NCBI GenBank assembly: GCA_964589375.1
Contig: CAZPSA010000002.1
Coordinates: 1-64,000, forward strand
Source of the DNA: CAG-533 sp964589375
Lineage (GTDB): Bacteria; Bacillota_I; Bacilli_A; RF39; UBA660
Direction of reading: 5' to 3'
DNA: 64,000 nt
Shown: positions 9,417 through 19,075 of the stretch, in pieces
Layout: each line of letters begins with the position of its first letter
How positions within the stretch are numbered: position 1 is the stretch's first letter
The notes under the pieces: model-generated
The model's database searches: none
Told to the model about the DNA's origin: nothing
What the model saw: only the letters and a program-made list of their open reading frames with translations
Position numbers and translations under genes: made by a program

Positions 9417-11573
9417 CTAACTATAGGTTCCATCATAGATACCATTTACAAATAAATTGCATTCTTTTTGCCTTCTCTTTTTGAGAGTACTTGCATAATA
9501 ACCACCTGATGCTTTATTTAACCACCAGTTTGAACAAAGACTTTCTGATGAACCATATATATTATAAGCATTCACAAAACCATCGATATTGCCGCAATTA
9601 TATTTTAAACTTGTTAAAGCGTCTATTTGATTAACATTTAAATTTATTCCGGCACTGGCAAGGGTCATTCTAATACTATCAGATTTTTCTATCAGCACTT
9701 CACCAAATATTTGATCAATGACATTAATTGGAAAAGTCTTTCCACAATAACTGTTAAAACCACCAGATGAGTTTAAAGAATACCCATACTTAGCAAATTT
9801 ATCATAATTGTATGTAAGGGTTATACCAGGTCCAACGGTTGGAACATCAGCAGTATTGCAATACACTACGTAATTATCACCACTAATAGGACCAGTCCCT
9901 TCTAATCCTAAAAGCATATTTACTAAATCTCCACTCGCATTTGTAGGCCTAGAGTTTTCAATACTAACATAATTATTAGGGTCAACCGCAGATGCTTTTG
10001 AAGAACCAGCTCTTATTTCAAAATGAAGCATTGTTCTAGTAGTTTTTCCACTTGCTCCCATTTTGCCAATTACCTCACCTTGACTAACCGCATCTCCGAC
10101 ATTTACAGTAATTGTTCCTTCATGTAAATGGGCATATAATGTCTGATTACCGCCTGCATGCGTAATTATAACATAGTTTCCGTAACCACCGCCACATTCT
10201 TTATCATCATTACTTTTACAACTATTTTCTACTTCACTAACTGTACCATTTGATACGGCAATAATATTAGTTGCTCCTACAGTATCATTTGCAATAATAT
10301 CTATCCCATAATTATTATTATATTCATTTAAGACATCATCTCTGCTCATGCCATAATTTCGGTAAATACTTGATGTTGCTGGCTCACCAGTAGCAAAGAT
10401 TTTTCCATTATCCTCAGTTGTTTCTACACTACCAATTGGCCACCAATAACTATTTGATGTAGTGCTACTTAAATTAGTAACACTACCATTTATACTATAG
10501 CCATTATAATCTTTTAATATTTTCTTGATATAATCAATTATATTATTTCTAGCTTTCTTTATTTCTTCATCATACTCTTTTAAAATTTCCGCGGTGGCGT
10601 TATCATAAAATTCCGTCATTGAACTATATCCTGATTTATTTAAAACCTTTGCATAATAATATTGTAAATGAGGCTTTGTATCAAAATAGTTTCCATCAGC
10701 TAAAAACTGCCAATAATAATTTTCATCAACAACTTTAGTACTATCAACTGAGTACTTCGCATTTGAAAAACCGGCATTACTAACTTCATTTATACAATCA
10801 TTTGTCCCATTACTTTTAAGTCCAAAGAAATTTATATTACTAGTAAACTTTTCCCAAGCTCCAACTAAATTAGTTGATACTGTCGCGGCACAAACCTCAT
10901 GATCACTTAAATTATTTGTTGGCGTACCTAAATCACAAACCAAAAATTCTTCTTCCTTTGAAGTAACAGTCCCATCCTCGTTTGTTTCAGTTATAGTCCT
11001 TGTTTCAAATGTTCCTTCTTTATAACCAATACAAGTACTGCGATAACCAATCATTGACTTAATAAGAAGTTTTAAGGTGTCTGTTTCATTAGCAAAATAA
11101 GCAGCAAGGCTTTCATCATCATTATCAGGATCGTAACTATCAATATTTTCTCCACTATCATAATTATATGCTGATTTATCAGTACCATATAATTTTTTAT
11201 ATTTTTCGCCATTATCACTAAATAAATCTAAAGATAAATTAAAATATACAGTCGCAATAATAATTAAGTCTGAGTTTTCATTAAATTTAACGCCTTTTCT
11301 TTCATACTTAGCTAATATTTTATAAAGTCTAGTATAAAATTCTCTTTGAGATTCAAGCATTTTCTCATTACAATTTTCTTCATCGGTATCACCAGCACAA
11401 TCTCTTGTCCAATAACCTTTATTTAATTTTGCAAATTCATCAAAATCAAAATCACTATATTTAAAACTAGCAGCACCAGTATTAACTTTTAAGCTAAAAA
11501 AGCTAATCAAAAAAACTGATACAATAAGTATCATTCTTTTTAATAAACTATTGTTGGTCTTATTTTTTAACAT
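9417..11573 (-). CDS. Exported M23-like plus GH24 lysozyme-like wall hydrolase
   Basis: 718 residues with a signal peptide or anchor (residues 12-34), a long helical region (about 40-390) of unknown fold, an M23/LytM-like domain (about 400-530) and a C-terminal GH24 lysozyme-like domain (about 555-718). In M23 the first zinc ligand of HxGxD is Asn here (NNYGID) and the first His of HLHFE is Met (MLHFEIR), so this domain is probably inactive. The lysozyme part keeps the Glu (LLGLEG), the VPTVGPGIT strand, the DALTSLKYNCG motif and KKRRQKE, so it should cut glycan strands. It corresponds to the bifunctional VirB1-like hydrolases of Gram-positive T4SS. RBS AAAGGTGG. Confidence 0.8.
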   Translation of the reverse strand: MLKNKTNNSLLKRMILIVSVFLISFFSLKVNTGAASFKYSDFDFDEFAKLNKGYWTRDCAGDTDEENCNEKMLESQREFYTRLYKILAKYERKGVKFNENSDLIIIATVYFNLSLDLFSDNGEKYKKLYGTDKSAYNYDSGENIDSYDPDNDDESLAAYFANETDTLKLLIKSMIGYRSTCIGYKEGTFETRTITETNEDGTVTSKEEEFLVCDLGTPTNNLSDHEVCAATVSTNLVGAWEKFTSNINFFGLKSNGTNDCINEVSNAGFSNAKYSVDSTKVVDENYYWQFLADGNYFDTKPHLQYYYAKVLNKSGYSSMTEFYDNATAEILKEYDEEIKKARNNIIDYIKKILKDYNGYSINGSVTNLSSTTSNSYWWPIGSVETTEDNGKIFATGEPATSSIYRNYGMSRDDVLNEYNNNYGIDIIANDTVGATNIIAVSNGTVSEVENSCKSNDDKECGGGYGNYVIITHAGGNQTLYAHLHEGTITVNVGDAVSQGEVIGKMGASGKTTRTMLHFEIRAGSSKASAVDPNNYVSIENSRPTNASGDLVNMLLGLEGTGPISGDNYVVYCNTADVPTVGPGITLTYNYDKFAKYGYSLNSSGGFNSYCGKTFPINVIDQIFGEVLIEKSDSIRMTLASAGINLNVNQIDALTSLKYNCGNIDGFVNAYNIYGSSESLCSNWWLNKASGGYYASTLKKRRQKECNLFVNGIYDGTYS

Positions 11574-11593
11574 ACTGGCACCACCTTTAAAAC

Positions 11594-13390
11594 CTATAGT
11601 CCTCCACCAGAACCAAATGAATCTAACTCTTCTTGAGTTAAAACAACATTAATTCTCATTCTTCGATTGCCACATACAAACAAAGCTTCCCCTTGACTAT
11701 AAGTCTTTATACTTTCTTTTTCATTATCATTTAAATCAATAAGTTTAGATAAATCTTCAACAGCTTGTTTCTTTAATCCCATAACTAAGTAATATGAAGC
11801 ATTATCAAATATTGCTTTACCATGCATAATTACATTATCAGCGGCAAAATCAGTTGGCTGCTGAGTAATAATTATTGTTCCGGTATTATATTTACGACTT
11901 CTTCTTTGAATTTGCGCTAAGAACTCTGCCCCTAATTCATTTTTAGCTGATAACAAAACATGTGCTTCATCAACATACATTACAGTATTAGTTTCTTTAT
12001 CCAAACATAATCCCCATGCATATTTTAAAATATTGAAGAATAACGCATTACGAATATTTTCATCACTATTCATAAGTTCTTTAATATTAAATACGATAAA
12101 ATCACTATCAGTTTGCAAAGTTGTATGGCCATTAAAATAGTATCTTAATTCTTTAACAAAAGGTCTAACTCTAAGTTCTAATCTTTCCATAACATCTTTT
12201 TCTCTTGTTGCCTCAGGCATAGATAAAAGTTTTCCCTTTATTGTTGCATAAACATCATCAAATGTCGGATAATCTTTACTAGTTAAATGGCTAAAATCAT
12301 TTTCAAAACCAATTCCAAATCTTTTATAAGTATCTTGAACTACCTCACTAAACATTGCAAGAACATCATCTTCAATTGCCGGATAATAATATTTCATAAA
12401 TGCTTTTAATGATTGCAAAGTTCTTGTTAAAACAGTATATCCTAAACCTTCAGCTAATTCTTCTTCATCTGCATCAAAAACAACTTCTAATGGATTAATA
12501 ATACCATATTCGCCGCCCTTACCTAAATCAATAAAGTCACCGCCAAAGTTCTTTGCCATTTCTTCAAGTTCGCCTTCTGGATCAATAGCAATTATTTTAC
12601 AATTATTTCTAATATGGGTTCTAAGCATTAATTTAGCAGCAGTACTCTTACCAGAACCAGATGAACCAAGAATAATTAAATTAGCATTATTACGATTAAA
12701 TTCTTTTTTTATTTGATATAGAAACTGATTAAACAAAACAACCCCACCAGAGAAATCAACACCTAAAAGAGTTGCTGATCCCGGATCTTTTATACTATCA
12801 AATACAAATGGATACATTGCGGCAATAGTTGGACTAGGAATAGGTATTCCCACGCGATCTTCAATATCTTGTTTAGGAAATATTGGAAGCATAGATTTTA
12901 ATACTTTTTCTTGCTCAAACATCATTGGAATACCACGCATTCCCATAGCATCTAAATAATTTCTAAGTTGCATTTTTTTATTATCAAGTTCTTCTTGGGT
13001 ATCTGCCGTTATCATTAAATGCATTTGAAAATCAAATATTTTAGATTGAGTTGCAGCTAACATCTGAACAAAAGATTCTAAAGATTCATAATCTTGACGA
13101 ATTCTTTCTTGAATTGTTCGATCATTTTCTTTTTGATATCTTGCTTTTAAATCGGCAATTTCTTTATTAATCATTCTACTCATAGTTGAAAATTCAATCG
13201 GAATATGTTTTACAACAACTTTAACCCCTGGAATTTGCGTTATGTTTGATAAAAACCCCGGTCCAATAACTTTAGGATAACTTATAACTGTTAAAATAGT
13301 CGCATATTTATCACTAATCATAAACTCATTTATACTTTTACCAAAGTCTATACCTTTGGGAGCAATTTCACTTTTAAATGTATTAGACAT
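11594..13390 (-). CDS. VirB4-type ATPase, C-terminal motor part
   Basis: 598 residues. Walker A GSSGSGKST near 245, Walker B VMYVDEAHVLL near 470, and RRSRKYNTGTIIITQQPTDF after it, all typical of VirB4/TraE ATPases that power assembly and transport in T4SS. VirB4 proteins are usually a single chain of about 780-800 residues; here the N-terminal 185 residues are encoded by the preceding gene, which overlaps this one by 8 nt (ATGTCTAA). The first residues (FKSEIAPKGIDF) continue the usual family sequence, so this looks like a split gene. Confidence 0.85.
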   Translation of the reverse strand: MSNTFKSEIAPKGIDFGKSINEFMISDKYATILTVISYPKVIGPGFLSNITQIPGVKVVVKHIPIEFSTMSRMINKEIADLKARYQKENDRTIQERIRQDYESLESFVQMLAATQSKIFDFQMHLMITADTQEELDNKKMQLRNYLDAMGMRGIPMMFEQEKVLKSMLPIFPKQDIEDRVGIPIPSPTIAAMYPFVFDSIKDPGSATLLGVDFSGGVVLFNQFLYQIKKEFNRNNANLIILGSSGSGKSTAAKLMLRTHIRNNCKIIAIDPEGELEEMAKNFGGDFIDLGKGGEYGIINPLEVVFDADEEELAEGLGYTVLTRTLQSLKAFMKYYYPAIEDDVLAMFSEVVQDTYKRFGIGFENDFSHLTSKDYPTFDDVYATIKGKLLSMPEATREKDVMERLELRVRPFVKELRYYFNGHTTLQTDSDFIVFNIKELMNSDENIRNALFFNILKYAWGLCLDKETNTVMYVDEAHVLLSAKNELGAEFLAQIQRRSRKYNTGTIIITQQPTDFAADNVIMHGKAIFDNASYYLVMGLKKQAVEDLSKLIDLNDNEKESIKTYSQGEALFVCGNRRMRINVVLTQEELDSFGSGGGL

Positions 13391-13940
13391 TACTCATCAC
13401 CGTCCCATATTCATTTTTAGCTCCCCCATTTAAGAAATTTTGCAATAAGAATTTTAAATCATCATCACTAGTTTGTCTTGAAACCATACCTAAAGATGCA
13501 AGATTACTAATTAATGTTTGAATTCTTTTTTGAACAACTTCTAACTTTTTATCTCTAAAAAGAATAAAGTATTCTGTATCTACGACATTAATAGCTTTGC
13601 TTTGAAACATTTCAGCTTTAGAAATATCTTCAGCAATTACCTTTCTAATTGATTGTGATGGTGCATTGTCAAATTGAAGCTGTAAATTAGATATATATAA
13701 TTTAATATCAACTGGTCTATCTGCTACAATAAGCCAAAATTCATAATTAATTGTATTGTAAAAATTTCTAAAATTAAACAATATATTATTTTGAGTTTGA
13801 TAATCTAATATAAAGATATTTTTAGGTTCTATCTTTATACCTGTAACATAATAATTGTTATCTAAAATTATCATTCCTCTTTCGATTGTTTTAACTGGAA
13901 GCCAATCCTCCGTATATTTACTTTGTGTTGTCTTTGCCAT
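13383..13940 (-). CDS. VirB4 N-terminal domain encoded separately
   Basis: 185 residues, starting with EDWLPVKTIERGMIILDNNY, the usual opening of Gram-positive VirB4 homologs, and ending GGAKNEYGTVMSNV just where the next gene opens with MSNTFKSEIAP. Both sides of the junction encode MSN, and removing seven bases (ATGAGTA) would restore one frame. No ATPase motifs are present. It overlaps the upstream PrgI-like gene by 23 nt. Whether the two halves work as a two-chain VirB4 or the split is an assembly error cannot be told here. Confidence 0.75.
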   Translation of the reverse strand: MAKTTQSKYTEDWLPVKTIERGMIILDNNYYVTGIKIEPKNIFILDYQTQNNILFNFRNFYNTINYEFWLIVADRPVDIKLYISNLQLQFDNAPSQSIRKVIAEDISKAEMFQSKAINVVDTEYFILFRDKKLEVVQKRIQTLISNLASLGMVSRQTSDDDLKFLLQNFLNGGAKNEYGTVMSNV

Positions 13941-14241
13941 AATTCACACACCAACCTCTCCAAAAATATCTTCTTCTATTTGAATAATAATTATATATAT
14001 TTATAATAAGTGTCATAACATTATGTTGATTAGGTATTGGTAAGATTAAAAATGTACTTACCAGAGCCGGAACTAGGATAATGATTGCCCCTTTAAGACT
14101 ATCAGCACTCATCGTAAACATAAAGATAAGAGTTATAAGAAGTCCCGTACCAAATACTATTAAATCAAGTTTATTAAACAGCCCTAAAATTAACATTGAT
14201 TTTTTCGAGTTAGCTGGTATTAAATAGTTATTATTTCCCAC
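13918..14241 (-). CDS. PrgI/TcpE-like small conjugation membrane protein
   Basis: 107 residues with two membrane helices (about 24-44 and 50-68), then a basic C-terminal tail with RRRYFWRGW. Size, topology, tail and the place immediately before virB4 match the PrgI/TcpE family, which corresponds to VirB3 in Gram-negative T4SS and helps hold VirB4 at the membrane. Confidence 0.75.
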   Translation of the reverse strand: MGNNNYLIPANSKKSMLILGLFNKLDLIVFGTGLLITLIFMFTMSADSLKGAIIILVPALVSTFLILPIPNQHNVMTLIINIYNYYSNRRRYFWRGWCVNYGKDNTK

Positions 14242-14262
14242 TTTTCATTCCTCCTAAGCGTA

Positions 14263-16563
14263 TTATTTTTTATCTTCTTTTTCGCCCATATGAGCTGTAG
14301 CCCATTCGGTAACTTTAGTTTCTTTAGTATTATTAATTGAGGCTTGCATACCTGAAACTGTACTATATAGTGAGCCAAATTTTTCGTTAATTTCGGTATC
14401 AGTAATTTTAATTTTTCCATCATCGTCAAAGTAATCACTGTGATGTTCATTTATGTCTTTAACCATTTTATTTAATTCATCTAATTTTAAATTAGTACCT
14501 TCAAATGCCTGAGGGTTATTTTCAACTGCCTTAGTTAATTGCTCCAATTGAGCCTTACCACGACTATCAAGTTTTTCATCAAATAATTTCATCATGGCTT
14601 TGCTACGCTCTAAATCACGATCAGCTTTTAACCCACTTAAATCGCCATTAAACTCCGGATTATTATTTGCGCTATCATATAGTTTTTCTGCTCTTTCTAC
14701 CCCAAACATTGGTTTCGTATATTCTTTCATTTTCTTAAGAGCACCAGTTGCTGTATCCATTGAGGCAATCATGGCATCATGAATAGTTTTGCCACCACCA
14801 CCAGTTGCAAATGTATATAAATCTTCCAAATCATCTCTTATTGCCCCCTTAGCATACTTAAATTGAGCACCCATAGAGGGTAATATATACTTGCCATAAG
14901 CATCTATTTCTGCTTCTTTTATAGCCGCTGATCTCATTGGTTTAATAAATTCTTTTTCAAATTTTGCAACTTTTTCCTCATCAGATAACGTTCCATCACT
15001 AAAAATACTATCATATGTTTGTCGATAAAGACCGCTATTGAACGCCTCACTATATTTTTTGTCATAAATATCTTGGGCTTTTTTCACAATCCTATTTTCA
15101 ACAGCATCTTTCCCGCCATTTTCCCAGCCAAAATCCTTAAATTTATGATATCTATTCAAGGCATCCTGCTCATTAGCATCTGCTACACCTTTGGCTGTAA
15201 CAACTGTTCTTTTCCACTTATCAAAACTATTTAAACCGTTACTTTGTGCCCATCCTTGATGTCCACCTCTAACTAAACCCGAAACCCCCATACCAAGTGT
15301 TTTAAGGGGTCGTACAATGCCCTGATTTTTACTACCTTTCCATGCATTTATCATATTACCAACACCTTTAGATAAAGCAGCAGCTCCCATGGCACTACCA
15401 CGCATCGCATATTCATTATTTTCAAGCTTCTTCTTAATACGCCACTCTGGTATCTTCATACCAAATAAGTCTTCAATCATCTTTGGTGCTTCTTTAGCAA
15501 AAGCAAGTATTCCTAAAATTAATATTACAAACGTAATAAGTCTTATAAAACCATAATTACTAACTCCAGCCATTGCATCACCATTAAATACTCTGTCAAT
15601 TGGTCCATTTTCAGCACAAATTAAAGATATCGAAAATATTGCAAAATAGATTACTATTAATCTTTCAAAAACCATTAAATAAGTTTTACTTATTTCTTTA
15701 AACCATTTATCAAAGATCCCGCCTTTAGGTTTAGTAATTCTTAATACAATTGGTACCGGTGCAATTACTTGTAAAACTCCTAACTTAACAACTCTAGTTC
15801 CCATGTCAATTGCAAAAGATAAAATCAAATATGCAGCAAGGGCACCAGCAAGTGAACTAATTATAAAAAAATACTGCATATCATCGCCAATGCGTTCTAA
15901 TAAAGTGGCATCTTCAAGCCAGCCGCTTGTTCCAGTTAAGGCATATATATTCCCATTTCTTAAAGCATCATCCACTCTTTCGGTATACATGTTACAAACA
16001 TCATTATCACTTTTAAGGCAATCATTATAAGAATAAATCTTTCCATCTATAACCGGATGAAAAAAGCTAGTAAACATTGTAAGTGATAATCCAGCGCCAG
16101 CATTGTCATTCGAAAAATCTCCATCGCTTTGATAACCAGTACCAAAAACAATATTTGATAGAACATTTGTTGAAATAATTCTATCTTGTATTTTATTCAT
16201 ATAGCTAAAAGCCGTAGGTAAAAGAGCTATCATAACTAAAGAAATAATCAAATTTTTTACAATACCTTGTAATGAGTTATCGCCATCTTTTCCTAAGCCA
16301 TCAGGATTAATTATTAAATTTAAGATATTATAAGCCAATATAAATAACATTACAACACCTAAAATGCTATAAATTCTTTTTGTTAATATGGCCATTGGTC
16401 CACCATCATTCATATTAAATAACTCAATTTTTGTAATTACTCTAAATATTTGATAAGATACATTTACAAGAAAGTAAACCAAACTATCTAAAATAAGAAA
16501 AAAAGAATAAACTTTTTGGATAAACCAATCACCAATTCCACTATGCAATACTAAATTACTCAT
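14263..16563 (-). CDS. VirB6/TrbL-like polytopic channel protein
   Basis: 766 residues. The N-terminal 380 or so hold about seven to eight membrane segments with an extracellular loop (about 135-215) containing two Cys; the C-terminal 370 are soluble, helical and charged. This two-part layout, and the position between the pilin-like gene and prgI, match the CD3337/EF1877-type VirB6 proteins that form the inner-membrane channel of Gram-positive T4SS. The ATG at 16563 has a good AG-rich Shine-Dalgarno sequence. Confidence 0.8.
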   Translation of the reverse strand: MSNLVLHSGIGDWFIQKVYSFFLILDSLVYFLVNVSYQIFRVITKIELFNMNDGGPMAILTKRIYSILGVVMLFILAYNILNLIINPDGLGKDGDNSLQGIVKNLIISLVMIALLPTAFSYMNKIQDRIISTNVLSNIVFGTGYQSDGDFSNDNAGAGLSLTMFTSFFHPVIDGKIYSYNDCLKSDNDVCNMYTERVDDALRNGNIYALTGTSGWLEDATLLERIGDDMQYFFIISSLAGALAAYLILSFAIDMGTRVVKLGVLQVIAPVPIVLRITKPKGGIFDKWFKEISKTYLMVFERLIVIYFAIFSISLICAENGPIDRVFNGDAMAGVSNYGFIRLITFVILILGILAFAKEAPKMIEDLFGMKIPEWRIKKKLENNEYAMRGSAMGAAALSKGVGNMINAWKGSKNQGIVRPLKTLGMGVSGLVRGGHQGWAQSNGLNSFDKWKRTVVTAKGVADANEQDALNRYHKFKDFGWENGGKDAVENRIVKKAQDIYDKKYSEAFNSGLYRQTYDSIFSDGTLSDEEKVAKFEKEFIKPMRSAAIKEAEIDAYGKYILPSMGAQFKYAKGAIRDDLEDLYTFATGGGGKTIHDAMIASMDTATGALKKMKEYTKPMFGVERAEKLYDSANNNPEFNGDLSGLKADRDLERSKAMMKLFDEKLDSRGKAQLEQLTKAVENNPQAFEGTNLKLDELNKMVKDINEHHSDYFDDDGKIKITDTEINEKFGSLYSTVSGMQASINNTKETKVTEWATAHMGEKEDKK

Positions 16564-16580
16564 ATTATTTTCCTTTCTTA

Positions 16581-17474
16581 TTAACTAATACACGTCCCAC
16601 TATCTACTAAACCAAGCAAAATATTTAAAAGACTTGGTAGTACCCACAAGGCGGCAATTAAACACAACCTTTTTACTAGTCTAGTATTTGCTTTTTTTAA
16701 ATCATCAGCATTTTTCATAAATACGACAGATAGATATTCATATGCTGTAACAACAGAAGCAAAACACACTGAAAATATTTTAAATGCATCTAAGATGTTT
16801 TCTAAGTCTGTTTTAAAAGAACCTAGAACACTACAGTTTTCTAAATCTTCTCCTGAAGCATCATAAATATCATTATTGCTTGAACCGCTACTACCACTTG
16901 ATGAACTTCCAGAATTTGATGAATTTCCGGAACTAGAAGTACTACCATTAGAATTCGTACTTGATGAACTAGAAGTGCCACCAGAATTAGAACTTGTTCC
17001 TGATGAACCAGAAGTACCATTTAATTTATAAGGAACACAATCCTCATTCCACTTACACCCATTCTTTTTACAATTTTCCTCTTCAGACATACCATCCAAT
17101 GCATATGTTTCGTTAGTACTCACGCAAGTTCCACTCGTATCATTAAGTGGTTCTCTTACATATATATAAGTTTTTTTTGCATTTGTATTAACTTTAGTAC
17201 TTTTTTCAAGAACATATGTTAATTTACAGTAATGTCCTCCTTGGCTAAGAATATTTAAATCCATAGTTGCCCCAAACATTACAGGATTATCATTTGTAAA
17301 TGTTTTACTAAAACTCCCGTTATCACAAGAAAACTCAGCAGTTGCAATATTTTTTGCGTTAATAGCTAAATATATTTTTTTTTCTACTAAATCATAACTC
17401 ACATCAGCAAATACATCAGTTTTAAAAAAACAAAATGTCAATAATAAAATGAATATATATATAAATTTTTTCAT
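16581..17474 (-). CDS. Pilin-like membrane protein with exported head domain, copy B
   Basis: 297 residues from ATG 17474 (GAGGT upstream). Signal peptide (about 1-21, ending VFA), a Cys-containing exported domain (about 22-145, with FSCDNGSF and NCKKNGCKW), a Ser/Gly/Asn linker, and a C-terminal pair of membrane helices separated by a short basic loop (NADDLKKANTRLVKR), the hairpin topology of VirB2/TrbC pilins. The head is almost identical to that of the 19816 gene while the membrane parts differ. Function inferred: a pilin-like T4SS component carrying an extra surface domain. Confidence 0.65.
   Translation of the reverse strand: MKKFIYIFILLLTFCFFKTDVFADVSYDLVEKKIYLAINAKNIATAEFSCDNGSFSKTFTNDNPVMFGATMDLNILSQGGHYCKLTYVLEKSTKVNTNAKKTYIYVREPLNDTSGTCVSTNETYALDGMSEEENCKKNGCKWNEDCVPYKLNGTSGSSGTSSNSGGTSSSSSTNSNGSTSSSGNSSNSGSSSSGSSGSSNNDIYDASGEDLENCSVLGSFKTDLENILDAFKIFSVCFASVVTAYEYLSVVFMKNADDLKKANTRLVKRLCLIAALWVLPSLLNILLGLVDSGTCIS
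16892..17418. repeat. Near-identical repeat, copy B
   Basis: Codes for the signal-peptide end, head domain and part of the Ser-rich linker of the 16581 gene. From about 17120 to 17418 it differs from the copy near 20380-20677 by only about two bases. An extra stretch of about 36-39 bases in the linker is absent from copy A. Confidence 0.85.
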
Positions 17475-17509
17475 AAAATACCTCATTAACTTACAATATT
17501 CCATTAAAA

Positions 17510-17538
17510 ATTATAACATAAAAAAAAACAACAGTAAA
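17510..17538 (-). promoter_or_regulatory. Candidate promoter for the 16581-virB6 unit
   Basis: On the minus strand TTTACT, 17 nt, TATAAT, ending about 36 nt before the ATG. The -35 overlaps the terminator of the upstream pilin gene. Confidence 0.5.
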
Positions 17539-17545
17539 GTTGTTT
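17519..17545 (-). terminator. Terminator after the VirB2-like pilin gene
   Basis: Minus strand AAACAAC, 6-nt loop, GTTGTTT, then a run of T, 14 nt after the pilin stop codon. Confidence 0.75.
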
Positions 17546-17558
17546 ATACATTTTTAAT

Positions 17559-17924
17559 TTAATCAATGTGATTAGTGCAAGCATCTGAACCAGGATGTAA
17601 AATACAAGCTTCACAAACTTTAAAGTTTGTTGCATCATCATTATAATTAGGTACTAAACTAAAAACCCACATTACTATAGTTGGTACAAAATAGATAATA
17701 ACACCAGCTAAAGCACGCATACCCAAAGTTTTTGCAGATTTCTTAATCTCATCGTCTTTACTAGCAGTAACAGCTTTACCAAAATCAAACATTCCATAAG
17801 CCACGATAATTAGTGGAATGGCAATTTTAAATACAGTTAAAACCCAACCAACTATTTGCAATATTTCAGCAGCATTAATACAAATAGAACTTATATCAAT
17901 CCCATTTAAAAATAAATTTTTCAT
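17559..17924 (-). CDS. VirB2/TrbC-like pilin
   Basis: 121 residues from ATG 17924 (AGGGAGAG upstream; in-frame starts further up lie inside the promoter). Two membrane helices (about 17-44 and 62-82) are joined by a short polar loop with GKAVTASKDDEIKKSAK, the VirB2/TrbC arrangement. The C-terminal tail has four Cys-containing turns (VCEACILHPGSDACTNH) that could form disulfides outside the cell. Own consensus promoter and own terminator suggest strong, separate expression, as expected of a major pilin. Confidence 0.7.
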   Translation of the reverse strand: MKNLFLNGIDISSICINAAEILQIVGWVLTVFKIAIPLIIVAYGMFDFGKAVTASKDDEIKKSAKTLGMRALAGVIIYFVPTIVMWVFSLVPNYNDDATNFKVCEACILHPGSDACTNHID

Positions 17925-17951
17925 AATAATTCTCTCCCTTACAACACTTAA

Positions 17952-17981
17952 ATTATATATTAAAAAACCCATAATTGTCAA
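17952..17981 (-). promoter_or_regulatory. Consensus sigma-A promoter for the VirB2-like pilin
   Basis: Minus strand TTGACA, 18 nt, TATAAT: both boxes are perfect matches. It lies 28 nt before the pilin ATG. Confidence 0.8.
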
Positions 17982-17997
17982 TCAATTTAATATATTT

Positions 17998-19047
17998 TTA
18001 CTTATCTGTAGTCTTTTTTAACCCCAATTTACCTATTAATTCATCAATTACTTGAATTCTTTCTTTTCTTTCATCAAAATTTGGCATATTATAAAATACT
18101 TTAAGTTTAGTTTCATATTCTAAATTATTTATATCCTCATTCTTAACGCCACTTCTATTTAATACTACTTTGCCGTTTTTAACTCTTTCTAAGACACCAC
18201 TATTACTCTTAAAAAGCTTATTAAGTCTTATGATACCCGGCTCAATCAAATATAAAACTTCAGTACATACACCATGAGCATCTAAGCCATTTAAATCAAC
18301 TACTATTACTTCTTCCTCTTTTAAAAGATTAATTTTCATTTTCAAATCTTCTAAAGAAGTTGATGTTACAAATCTATCATCTCTAAAATAAACATTATCT
18401 TGACTATTCATCTCAATACCTTTTACTTTATAATTATAACTCAATTGTTTTATAAGCATATACATTAATGTAGTAGCACCCGCATGTTCTGTAATATTTT
18501 GAATGCCAATTATAATTTTGCCATCTTCTTTTTTTTCTTGCGCATACGTTGTTTTTTCTTCTGGAAAAATACTTTTCTTACCAAATAAAGATTTTAGGCC
18601 AAATGAATTAGGTGTTTCATCTTGATTTTTATCATTTTCAACTCTACTAATATTCATACTATTCATTTTAATATATTTTTGAACATCTTCAATACTATTA
18701 GGATGATCAATTAAATACCCAATTGAACTTGCATTTTTAGTAAAATTATAATAACCTTGCTCTACTAATTTAGATAAGTAATTTGTACTATTAACTAACT
18801 CACTATCATTTAAAAGAATAATAACCTTATTTGGATCAAAAAAAGATAAAAAGTCAAAAAGTGAAGCAAAATCATAATAGTTTTTAATAGCAGTTATATC
18901 AATAATAACTTTATTATAAAACAAATTAACAAATTCATTTTCAATATCTGATTTATTAAATTCGCCTTCTAACGTTTTAATTACATCTATCTGTAACTCA
19001 TTTAAAATTTTACTATTTTGATTTTTAATTAATACATTAATATTCAT
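17998..19047 (-). CDS. TadZ/CpaE-like atypical ATPase
   Basis: 349 residues. The N-terminal 130 or so look like a receiver-type alpha/beta domain (KVIIDITAIKNYYDF, DPNKVIILLND). After a linker, a MinD/ParA-like domain begins with IIIGIQNITEHAGATTLMYM (about 176-195), where the usual deviant Walker A (KGGxGKT) lacks both lysines; EEVIVVDLNGLD resembles the second motif. Such eroded ATPases (TadZ/CpaE) place and assemble Tad/Flp pili. The neighbouring TadE- and Flp-like genes support this, but no TadA, TadB or TadC is present in the window. Confidence 0.65.
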   Translation of the reverse strand: MNINVLIKNQNSKILNELQIDVIKTLEGEFNKSDIENEFVNLFYNKVIIDITAIKNYYDFASLFDFLSFFDPNKVIILLNDSELVNSTNYLSKLVEQGYYNFTKNASSIGYLIDHPNSIEDVQKYIKMNSMNISRVENDKNQDETPNSFGLKSLFGKKSIFPEEKTTYAQEKKEDGKIIIGIQNITEHAGATTLMYMLIKQLSYNYKVKGIEMNSQDNVYFRDDRFVTSTSLEDLKMKINLLKEEEVIVVDLNGLDAHGVCTEVLYLIEPGIIRLNKLFKSNSGVLERVKNGKVVLNRSGVKNEDINNLEYETKLKVFYNMPNFDERKERIQVIDELIGKLGLKKTTDK

Positions 19048-19075
19048 GTTATCTTCCTTCTTGCCATTTCATCTT

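Noticed and set aside
14220..14450. A 76-codon minus-strand frame at the end of the virB6-like gene.
   Set aside because: It lies within the virB6-like and prgI coding regions in another frame and has no protein-like features.
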